DNA of 13,799 nucleotides from Candidatus Omnitrophota bacterium (GTDB taxonomy: Bacteria > Omnitrophota > Gorgyraeia > Aquiviventales > Aquiviventaceae), in NCBI GenBank assembly GCA_016206585.1, contig JACQRE010000108.1, positions 1-13,799 of the forward strand, written 5' to 3'. Shown in pieces: positions 6,515-12,223 of this stretch (positions are counted from its first letter, which is position 1; each line of letters opens with the position of its first letter). The position numbers and the translations under genes were made by a program. The notes beneath the pieces were generated by a model, which had not been told where the DNA came from, searched no databases, and saw only the letters and a list, made by a program, of their open reading frames with translations.

Positions 6515-6543
6515 TTGAATGTGTGAAAAAATTCACATATAAT
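6515..6543 (+). promoter_or_regulatory. Sigma70-type promoter of the fchA-folD-metF-gcv operon
   Basis: TTGAAT at 6515-6520 and TATAAT at 6538-6543 are separated by exactly 17 bases. The -10 is perfect and the -35 differs from consensus at two positions. The predicted start is near 6550, leaving a leader of about 41 bases before the fchA GTG. It is an AT-rich island in GC-rich DNA, and the only clear promoter I found in the window. Confidence 0.85.
6522..6537. promoter_or_regulatory. CRP/FNR-family-like operator in the promoter spacer
   Basis: TGTGA (6522-6526), six bases, then TCACA (6533-6537): the exact half-site words and spacing of the E. coli CRP consensus. The symmetry extends to TGTGAA-N4-TTCACA. 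It lies entirely between the -35 and -10, a position where a bound regulator would normally block RNA polymerase, so repression is the simpler prediction. The regulator is unknown. Confidence 0.6.
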
Positions 6544-6590
6544 GAGTTCTTCCGCAGTCATTCATCCGATGTATCCCAGCGAGGTTGACG

Positions 6591-7100
6591 GTGCAGGGGT
6601 CGGTCGAGCAGTTTCTCAACCAGGTGGCCCGCCGGGGCTCCTGGATCGGTGGGGGCAGCGTCGCCGCGCTCAGCGCCGCCCTGTCGGCGGCTTTGCTTGA
6701 AAAACTCGTCCACCAGCCCGCCGCCGTCCGCCGCCTGTACCGCATCCGCCGCGACTGCCTCAGCCTCGTCCAGCAGGATGCCGACACCTTCGCCCGCGTC
6801 ATCCGGGCTACCCGCACCAAGGACCGGCAGGCGTTTCGCCGGTCGCTGAAAACCGCCATCGAGGTGCCGTGCCGCGTCTTCGCGCACGCCCAGGCGCTCC
6901 ACGCGGCGTGCCGCCGGGCCACGCGGTCCATCAACGCGAGGTTCCATTCCGACCTGCAGTGCGCCGGCGCGCTGGCTGACGCGGCCGGTGCGGCCTCCTG
7001 CGCGTTCATTGAGACGAACCTGGCCTGGCTGGGCGACCGGATGTATACCCGGTCGATCCGCGGGCGGCTGCGGTCGATGAGGCGCACCCATGCGCGGTGA
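6591..7100 (+). CDS. fchA: Formimidoyl-THF cyclodeaminase / methenyl-THF cyclohydrolase family protein
   Basis: A 169-residue member of the FTCD_C (cyclodeaminase) family, which includes FchA, the methenyl-THF cyclohydrolase of methylotrophs. SVEQFLNQVA followed by GGGSVAALSAALSAAL is the N-terminal family signature, and INARFHSDLQCAGALADAAGAASCAF plus ETNLAWLGD match the conserved C-terminal half. It is about 30 residues shorter than the usual 200. The GTG at 6591 is chosen because GAGG at 6581-6584 lies 6 bases upstream. A TTG at 6585 would leave no spacer. Its position as first gene of a folate C1 operon, overlapping a FolD with a degenerate cyclohydrolase site, makes cyclohydrolase the favoured activity. 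Formimino-glutamate or purine-derived cyclodeaminase activity is less likely, since no histidine or purine degradation genes are nearby. Confidence 0.82.
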   Translation: MQGSVEQFLNQVARRGSWIGGGSVAALSAALSAALLEKLVHQPAAVRRLYRIRRDCLSLVQQDADTFARVIRATRTKDRQAFRRSLKTAIEVPCRVFAHAQALHAACRRATRSINARFHSDLQCAGALADAAGAASCAFIETNLAWLGDRMYTRSIRGRLRSMRRTHAR

Positions 7101-7974
7101 CGTGTCGGCGAAATCCGCAGGCACCCGGGCCGTGATCCTGGACGGGAAGGCGATCGCCGGCCGGCTGGCGCAGGAGATCTCCCGCGACATCGCCGCACTG
7201 CGCTCCACGCCGATGCTGGCGATCCTCTCCTTTGCGACGCCCGCCTCGGAGGTGTACCGGAAGGCGCAGCGCGAGCAGGCGCAGGCGCTCGGGATTCAGA
7301 CCCGCGAGCACGCCTGTCCGATGTCTGCGACGCAGGCCGATGTGGAGCGGATCATCCAGGGGTGGAACGCGGATGCCGCCATCCACGGGATGTTTGTGCA
7401 TCAGCCGATGCCGCCCGGGGTGGATCCGCAGCGCATCTCGGCGGCCATCGATCCGCGCAAGGACATTGAGGGCATCCATCCGCAGAATTCGGCCCGCCGC
7501 TTCTTCGCCAAAGCCCGCATCGGGTCGTGCACCGCGCTGGCGGTGATGCGACTGATCGAGGAGACCGGTGCGGCGTTGGAGGGGAAAGACGCGGTGGTCG
7601 TCGGCCACAGCGAGATTGTCGGGCGTCCAGTCAGCATGCTGCTGCTCGATAAGCTCGCGACCACGACCGTGTGCCACGTCGGGACGGACAAGGCGGGCCG
7701 GCTGGAGGAGCACGTCCGCCGCGCCGACATCCTGGTGGTGGCGGCCGGCCGGCCGCAGCTCATCAAGGGGGCGTGGATCAAGCCGGGGGCGATCGTCATC
7801 GACGTGGGCATCAACGTGGTCGGCGGGCGCGTGGTCGGCGACGTGGAGTTCGAGGCGGCGAAGACGCGTGCGGGCTTCATCACCCCGGTGCCGGGCGGGG
7901 TGGGGCCGGTGACCGTCATGATGGTCATGAAGAACACCGTGGAAGCGTTCAAATTGCAGCAGGTGGTGGGATGA
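7090..7974 (+). CDS. folD: FolD-like methylene-THF dehydrogenase with altered cyclohydrolase site
   Basis: A 294-residue FolD family protein. FolD normally oxidises 5,10-methylene-THF and hydrolyses the methenyl product to 10-formyl-THF. The nucleotide-binding region VVVGHSEIVGRPVSMLL, the later VIDVGINVVGGRVVGDVEF and the ITPVPGGVGPVTVMMVMKNT signature are intact, and Tyr56 of the active site is present. However, an ungapped local alignment with E. coli FolD puts Gln60 at Lys54, His104 at Gln98 (VHQPMP for VQLPLP) and Glu127 at Asp121 (KDIEG for KDVDG). Loss of that lysine in the human enzyme abolishes the cyclohydrolase but keeps the dehydrogenase. A dehydrogenase-only role is therefore inferred. 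The ATG at 7090 overlaps fchA by 11 bases, and the stop overlaps the next ATG. Confidence 0.88.
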   Translation: MRGDVSAKSAGTRAVILDGKAIAGRLAQEISRDIAALRSTPMLAILSFATPASEVYRKAQREQAQALGIQTREHACPMSATQADVERIIQGWNADAAIHGMFVHQPMPPGVDPQRISAAIDPRKDIEGIHPQNSARRFFAKARIGSCTALAVMRLIEETGAALEGKDAVVVGHSEIVGRPVSMLLLDKLATTTVCHVGTDKAGRLEEHVRRADILVVAAGRPQLIKGAWIKPGAIVIDVGINVVGGRVVGDVEFEAAKTRAGFITPVPGGVGPVTVMMVMKNTVEAFKLQQVVG

Positions 7975-8870
7975 GCCTCGCGGCATCGCAGCGATTTCAG
8001 GCCAAGCTGAGGAAGAAGCCGTTCCTGGTGACCATGGAGGTGAACCCCCCCAAGGGGACGGACCTCTCCGAGATCCTCCGCGCGGTCTTTGCGGTGAAGG
8101 GGCTGGTGGATGCGATCAACGTGACCGACGGCTCCGGGGCCATCATGCGCGCCTGCTCACTGGCCGTCGCGAAGGGGGTGCTGGATGCCGGGGTTGATCC
8201 CATCCTCCAGATGACGTGCCGCGACCGCAACCGGCTTGCCCTGCAGGCCGACTTGTTGGGGGCGGCGATCCTCGGCATCCGCAACGTGCTGCTGCTGACC
8301 GGCGACGATCCCAAGGCGGGCGACCATCCGGACGCCAAGCCGGTCTTCGACATCAACTCGGCCGCGCTCATGCAGGTCACCAGAGGGCTGACCCAGGGCC
8401 GCGACATGGCCGGCAAAGAGCTTGCCGGAACGCCAACGTTCTGCATTGGGGCGGCGGCCGATCCCGGCGCCAAGGACCTCGAGGTCGAGACGCAGAAGCT
8501 GAAGGCGAAGATCGACGGGGGGGCCGAATTCTTCCAGACGCAGGCGGTCTTCGATCCGGCCAAGCTGGGTGCCTTCATGCAGCGGGCCAAGCCGTTCAAC
8601 AGGCCGGTGCTCGCCGGCATCCTCCTGGTCAAGTCGGCGAAGATGGCGCGCTACATGAACGAGCACGTGTGGGGCATCCACGTGCCGGATGCGATCATCG
8701 AGCGGTTCGAGCGCGCGGCGGATAAGCGCGCCGAATGCCTCGCGGTGACGGTGGAGCTCATCCGCGCGGTGCGCGAGACGTCCGACGGCATCCACCTCTA
8801 CGCGCTGGGCTGGGAAGACCTCGTGCCGGACATCCTGAAGCAGGCGCACCTCGAACCGGTGAAATCGTGA
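7971..8870 (+). CDS. metF: Methylenetetrahydrofolate reductase-like flavoprotein
   Basis: A 299-residue (beta-alpha)8-barrel protein of the MTHFR family, which reduces 5,10-methylene-THF to 5-methyl-THF with FAD. MEVNPPKGTD has Glu23 at the position of the E. coli catalytic Glu28. NVLLLTGDDPKAGDHPDAKPVFD carries the flavin/folate-binding aspartate (Asp112), and INVTDGSGAIMR and DPILQMTCRDRNR are typical of the branch found in many non-proteobacterial C1 clusters. FFQTQAVFD matches the folate-binding C-terminal region. The length is near that of E. coli MetF, though sequence similarity is only moderate. Some members of this branch need a MetV partner, and none is visible here. ATG 7971 overlaps the folD stop in ATGA. 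Methyl-THF could feed methionine synthesis or a Wood-Ljungdahl methyl branch, and the window cannot decide which. Confidence 0.88.
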   Translation: MSLAASQRFQAKLRKKPFLVTMEVNPPKGTDLSEILRAVFAVKGLVDAINVTDGSGAIMRACSLAVAKGVLDAGVDPILQMTCRDRNRLALQADLLGAAILGIRNVLLLTGDDPKAGDHPDAKPVFDINSAALMQVTRGLTQGRDMAGKELAGTPTFCIGAAADPGAKDLEVETQKLKAKIDGGAEFFQTQAVFDPAKLGAFMQRAKPFNRPVLAGILLVKSAKMARYMNEHVWGIHVPDAIIERFERAADKRAECLAVTVELIRAVRETSDGIHLYALGWEDLVPDILKQAHLEPVKS

Positions 8871-8872
8871 CC

Positions 8873-10006
8873 ATGGAAAAAACGGCCCTGCACGAGCGGC
8901 ACCGCCTGCTCAACGCCAAGATGACCGACTTCCACGGCTGGGACATGCCGCTCTACTACACCAGCATCCTCGAGGAGCACAAGGCGGTCCGCCAGGCGCT
9001 GGGGCTGTTTGACATTTCGCACATGGGGCAGGTGCTGGTCACGGGGCCGGATGCGGCGGCGACGCTCAACCACCTCATGGTGAGCGATCTCAGCCAGGTC
9101 GGGGAAGGCCGGGCGTGCTACACGCTGATGCTGAACCAGGCGGGAGGCATCCTCGACGACCTGATCATGTACCGGCTCGGCGGGGAGCACTTCCTGATCA
9201 TCGTCAACTGCGCCAACCGGACCAGCGACGTCGAGTGGCTGCAGGCCCACCGCCAGGGCCAGACCACCATCACCGACATCAGCCGGGGACGCGCCATCCT
9301 GGCGGTGCAGGGGCCGCTGGCGTGCCGCGTGCTGGAGCATGTGCTGGATGCGCGGGTAACCAGCCTGGGGCGCTTCGGCATCGCGCCGATCCGCACGATG
9401 GGCCCGGATGCCTGCATCGCGCGGACCGGCTACACGGGCGGCGACGGCTTCGAGCTGTTCCTGCCCGACCACCACGCGCAGCGGGTGTGGGACCTCGTGT
9501 TGAGCGAGGCCAAGCCGCTGGGCGCGCAGCCGGTGGGGCTGGGGGCCCGGGACACGCTGCGCGTCGAAGCCGGGCTGCGGCTCTACGGCACCGACATGGA
9601 CACCCACACCACCCCGCAGGAAGTCGGACTTGACTGGACGGTGGCCATCAACAAGCCGGGCTTCATCGGCAAAGACGTGCTCGTGCAGCAGAAGCAGGAC
9701 GGTGTCTCGCGCACATTTATCGGCTTTGAGCTGTCGCAGGGGCCGGTGCCGCGGCAGGGTCTGGAGCTGCAGGCGGCGGGCCGGAAGGCGGGCGTGGTGA
9801 CGAGCGGGACGTTCAGCCCGATCCTCAACAAGCCGCTCGGCATGGGCTATGTCGAGCCGCCCTTGGCGAAGCCCGGCACCGAGCTGACGCTGTCGGTGCG
9901 CAGCCAGCGGCACACCGCCACGGTCGTGAAGCTGCCGTTCTGGAAAGGCGAGACGAAGCAGCCGGCGCTGACGACGCCGACGCCGGCGACAGAGCGCCTT
10001 CCATGA
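8873..10006 (+). CDS. gcvT: Glycine cleavage system T protein (aminomethyltransferase)
   Basis: GcvT releases ammonia from the aminomethyl group on lipoyl-GcvH and moves the carbon to THF as methylene-THF. MEKTALHERHRLLNAKMTDF with HGWDMPLYY is a typical start. FDISHMGQVLVTG, GGILDDLIMY (Asp95-Asp96, one being the catalytic aspartate), RTGYTGGDGFELF, GLGARDTLRVEAGLRLYG and SGTFSPILNKPLGMGYV follow in the usual order. Normal homologues end near VVKLPFWK. Here about 19 further residues (GETKQPAL to ERLP) are added, and the last of them lie in the arm of a large palindrome. ATG 8873 is preferred over GTG 8867, which overlaps the metF stop. Length is 377 residues against 364 in E. coli. Confidence 0.96.
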   Translation: MEKTALHERHRLLNAKMTDFHGWDMPLYYTSILEEHKAVRQALGLFDISHMGQVLVTGPDAAATLNHLMVSDLSQVGEGRACYTLMLNQAGGILDDLIMYRLGGEHFLIIVNCANRTSDVEWLQAHRQGQTTITDISRGRAILAVQGPLACRVLEHVLDARVTSLGRFGIAPIRTMGPDACIARTGYTGGDGFELFLPDHHAQRVWDLVLSEAKPLGAQPVGLGARDTLRVEAGLRLYGTDMDTHTTPQEVGLDWTVAINKPGFIGKDVLVQQKQDGVSRTFIGFELSQGPVPRQGLELQAAGRKAGVVTSGTFSPILNKPLGMGYVEPPLAKPGTELTLSVRSQRHTATVVKLPFWKGETKQPALTTPTPATERLP

Positions 10007-10280
10007 TCTCCCGCGGCCGCGCTGGGCCAATCTGCGAGGCCCGCAAGGCGCGAGGAGCGTGGCGTACTCCCTGGTGTACGCGAGCGACTAGCAACGCAGC
10101 GAGCCGACGCAGATTGGCCCAGCCTAGAGTCTCATATATGGTTGCGGCGGCCGGGCCCGCGGCCGTCGTTGCTCCTCCTTGGCGTAGTACTGCGACTACG
10201 CCAGCGTCGTCGTGCCTTGGCCGCGGAGGCCCGGGCGCTCGCAACGCGGCTCGCGCGAGATCACGGAAGGCGCTCGCAAC
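9992..10280. repeat. Large nested palindromic element between gcvT and gcvH
   Basis: The outer arms 9992-10010 and 10257-10275 are inverted copies matching at 18 of 19 bases, with looser pairing continuing inward to about 10020 and 10246. Inside are two further structures. One has a perfect 16-base inverted repeat (10021-10036 with 10108-10123) enclosing a 6-bp hairpin GCGTAC/GTACGC (10062-10081). The other is an imperfect long stem (about 10141-10164 with 10219-10245) enclosing a perfect 9-bp hairpin (10180-10188 with 10195-10203). The 12-mer GGCGCTCGCAAC occurs at 10234-10245 and 10269-10280. The element covers the gcvT stop codon and almost the entire 292-base gap to gcvH. Confidence 0.85.
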
Positions 10281-10298
10281 ACTGGAGCAGCTCCCGTA

Positions 10299-10691
10299 AT
10301 GGACATTCCATCCGATTTGTTCTATACGAAGACGCACGAGTGGGCCCGCCGGGACGGGAAGGAGATCGTGGTGGGGATCACGGCGCACGCGCAGGAGGAG
10401 CTGCGGGACGTGGTATTCCTCGAGCTGCCGAAGATCGGCCGGACCGTGAAACAGCGCGAGCCGGCGGCGGTGATCGAGTCGGTCAAGGCGGCCTTCGACA
10501 TCTACGCGCCGGTCTCCGGCACGATCAGCCGGGTCAACGATGCCGCGGTCAAGGCGCCCCAACTCATCAACCAGGACTGCTATGGTCAGGGCTGGTTGTT
10601 TGTGATCACCCCGGCGTCAGCGGAAGAGCTGACCAGCCTGATGCCGGCGGACGCGTACTCCAAGCTGATCCAACAGGACTCCGCCCACTAG
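10299..10691 (+). CDS. gcvH: Glycine cleavage system H protein (lipoyl carrier)
   Basis: A 130-residue GcvH, the lipoylated shuttle between the P, T and L proteins. FYTKTHEWAR and VVGITAHAQEELRDVVFLEL are the conserved N-terminal portion. IESVKAAFDIYAPVSGTI carries the lipoyl-attachment Lys63, equivalent to the ESVKA lysine of other H proteins. NQDCYGQGWLFVI is the usual later block. The ATG at 10299 is preferred, with GGAG at 10284-10287 and an 11-base spacer. The frame is open far upstream, but that sequence is palindromic repeat. Lipoylation requires a ligase or LipB/LipA, and a candidate begins at the window edge. Length is normal. Confidence 0.97.
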   Translation: MDIPSDLFYTKTHEWARRDGKEIVVGITAHAQEELRDVVFLELPKIGRTVKQREPAAVIESVKAAFDIYAPVSGTISRVNDAAVKAPQLINQDCYGQGWLFVITPASAEELTSLMPADAYSKLIQQDSAH

Positions 10692-10717
10692 GCGAAGCGT
10701 ACAGGGGCATCATCCCG

Positions 10718-12061
10718 ATGGACTACGCGCCCAATACCGATGAGCAGCTGAAAGAGATGCTACGGACGATCGGGGTGAGCTCGTTCGAGGAGCTCATCAG
10801 CACGGTGCCGCCGCAGCTCCACCAGCGAACCCTCGAGGTGCCTTCCGGGCTGGCTGAGGCCCAGGTCGTGGAGCTGTGCGAGCAGCTCGCTTCCCGCAAC
10901 CAGTCGCTGAAGCAGGTCACCTCATTCCTGGGCGCTGGCGCGTACCACCATCTGATTCCCACGGTGGTGGACGCGGTCGCCGCCCGCGGCGAGTGGCTCA
11001 CTCCGTATACGCCGTATCAGGCGGAGGCGAGCCAGGGGACGCTGCAGGCGATCTACGAGTTTCAGACGATGATCTGCGAGCTGCTGCAGATGGACGTGGC
11101 CAACGCCTCGCTCTACGACGGGGCCTCGGGCGTGGCCGAGGCGGTGCTGCTCGCCCTGCGCGCCACGCAGCGCCCGCGGATCCTGGTCTCTGAGGCGGTC
11201 CATCCGCACGCCCGCCAGGTGCTGGCGACGTACCTCATCGGCTCGCCGGCCACCCTCCAGCTCATCTCGACGGTCAACGGCGTGACGGATTTGGAATCGC
11301 TCGGCAAGGCGATGCGGGACGACGTGGCGTGCGTCGTCCTGCAGCAGCCGAACGTGTTCGGCTGCCTGGAGCCCATGGCCCAGGCCGGCGAGGTGACCCA
11401 CCGCTCCGGAGGGCTGTTCGTGGCGTCGGTCTATCCGGTCAGCCTGGGGCTGCTGCAGCCGCCGGGCGCTTACGGCGCGGACATCGCCGTGGCCGAAGGA
11501 CGATGCCTCGGCAGCCCCGTCGCCTATGGCGGACCGGGTCTGGGGCTGTTTACGACGACGTCGGCGCTCCTGCGGCGGATCCCGGGACGGCTGGCCGGGT
11601 GCACCGTGGATCAGGTGGGGCGGCGCGGGTTTACCCTGACGCTGCAGACGCGCGAGCAGCACATCCGCCGCGAGAAGGCGACGTCCAACATCTGCACCAA
11701 CGAAGGGTGGCTGGCCCTGCGCGCGACCATCTTCCTGAGCCTGCTGGGACCGCAGGGCATGCGGGAGCTCGCACGGCTCAATCTGGAAAAAGCCCATTAC
11801 GCCTCCCGGCGGCTTCAAGAGGTTCCATGGATCTTCGCACCGTTCGACCAACCGTTCTTCAACGAGTTCACGCTGCAGTATGACGAGGTGGCCGACGCGG
11901 CGTCGGTCCAGCGGAAGCTGGCGAAGGCCGGTTTCGTCGCCGGCCTGCCGCTGGCCGGGTGGTTTCCGCACCTGCGGCAGGCCTCGCTCTGGTGCGTCAC
12001 CGAAACGGTGCCCCGCGAGGCGATCGACCGGCTCGTGGACACGCTGAAGAGGATCCGGTGA
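10718..12061 (+). CDS. gcvPA: Glycine dehydrogenase (decarboxylating) subunit 1
   Basis: The 447-residue alpha subunit of the split P protein, which pairs with GcvPB to decarboxylate glycine and load the aminomethyl group on GcvH. MDYAPNTDEQLKEMLRTIGV is a standard N-terminus. FLGAGAYHHLIPTVVDAVAA, LTPYTPYQAEASQGTLQAIY, DVANASLYDGASGVAEA and KATSNICTNEGWLALRATIF are diagnostic. As expected for this subunit, there is no PLP-binding lysine. ATG 10718 has AGGGG at 10703-10707 (10-base spacer). Open sequence further upstream overlaps gcvH in another frame and is rejected. The TGA stop is followed directly by the palindromic element at 12062. The natural ending TLKRIR shows that the C-terminus is not disturbed. 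Confidence 0.97.
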   Translation: MDYAPNTDEQLKEMLRTIGVSSFEELISTVPPQLHQRTLEVPSGLAEAQVVELCEQLASRNQSLKQVTSFLGAGAYHHLIPTVVDAVAARGEWLTPYTPYQAEASQGTLQAIYEFQTMICELLQMDVANASLYDGASGVAEAVLLALRATQRPRILVSEAVHPHARQVLATYLIGSPATLQLISTVNGVTDLESLGKAMRDDVACVVLQQPNVFGCLEPMAQAGEVTHRSGGLFVASVYPVSLGLLQPPGAYGADIAVAEGRCLGSPVAYGGPGLGLFTTTSALLRRIPGRLAGCTVDQVGRRGFTLTLQTREQHIRREKATSNICTNEGWLALRATIFLSLLGPQGMRELARLNLEKAHYASRRLQEVPWIFAPFDQPFFNEFTLQYDEVADAASVQRKLAKAGFVAGLPLAGWFPHLRQASLWCVTETVPREAIDRLVDTLKRIR

Positions 12062-12220
12062 CCCCACCACCTGGCTGCGCGGCAGTCAGTGAGGTGAGTG
12101 ACGATGAGGAACTGCCGCGGGCAGCCACAAGAGCATGCCTTCATGAATAGAAGCCAGAAAATGGAATTGGCGTTGCAGTGGCTGCCGTCCGCCTTCGGCG
12201 GATTCAGCCAAGTGGTGGGG
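12062..12220. mobile_element. Nested multi-branch palindromic element with TGA flanks (MITE-like)
   Basis: The termini 12062-12077 and 12205-12220 are 16-base inverted repeats with one mismatch that would be a G-T pair. Directly inside, and abutting each other, are a perfect 9-bp stem (12078-12086 with 12111-12119), a second perfect 9-bp stem (12120-12128 with 12178-12186) and a small 6-bp hairpin (12188-12193 with 12197-12202). TGA flanks both ends (12059-12061 and 12221-12223), as a 3-base target duplication would. Joining the flanks gives TGATG, a stop/start overlap of gcvPA and gcvPB. No transposase is encoded, so it would be non-autonomous. It could equally be a structured RNA regulator. 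Confidence 0.6.
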
Positions 12221-12223
12221 TGA
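12104..12223 (+). CDS. Possible 39-residue small protein inside the gcvPA-gcvPB element
   Basis: The frame starts at ATG 12104, encodes 39 residues (beginning MRNCRGQPQEHAF, ending FSQVVG) and stops at TGA 12221-12223, whose last base begins the gcvPB ATG. GAGGTGA at 12091-12097 is a near-ideal Shine-Dalgarno sequence with a 6-base spacer, better than most starts in this window. I recognise no family, and there is no signal peptide or membrane segment. It could be a coupling peptide that opens the outer stem before gcvPB, a relic of a mobile element, or chance. Confidence that a functional protein is made is low. Confidence 0.3.
   Translation: MRNCRGQPQEHAFMNRSQKMELALQWLPSAFGGFSQVVG

Noticed and set aside
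6451..6590. Glycine or THF riboswitch ahead of the one-carbon operon
   Set aside because: The predicted leader is only about 41 bases, and I see no tandem glycine aptamer or THF aptamer core. The hairpin at 6455 lies upstream of the promoter.
8798..10030. Antisense open frame of 410 codons opposite gcvT
   Set aside because: It is a mirror of GcvT codon structure. No ribosome site or domain is visible, and it would be the only minus-strand gene in the window.
10003..10299. A 98-codon plus-strand gene between gcvT and gcvH
   Set aside because: It is not listed as a gene because its sequence is imposed by nested inverted repeats and has no recognisable domain. The positional coincidence is reported as a finding only.
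10142..10717. In-frame upstream extension of gcvPA by nearly 200 codons
   Set aside because: It runs through palindromic repeat and through gcvH in a different frame. The conserved GcvPA N-terminus begins at 10718.
10922..12070. Antisense open frame of 382 codons opposite gcvPA
   Set aside because: It is a shadow of the clear GcvPA coding sequence, with composition typical of reverse-strand reading of GC-rich genes.
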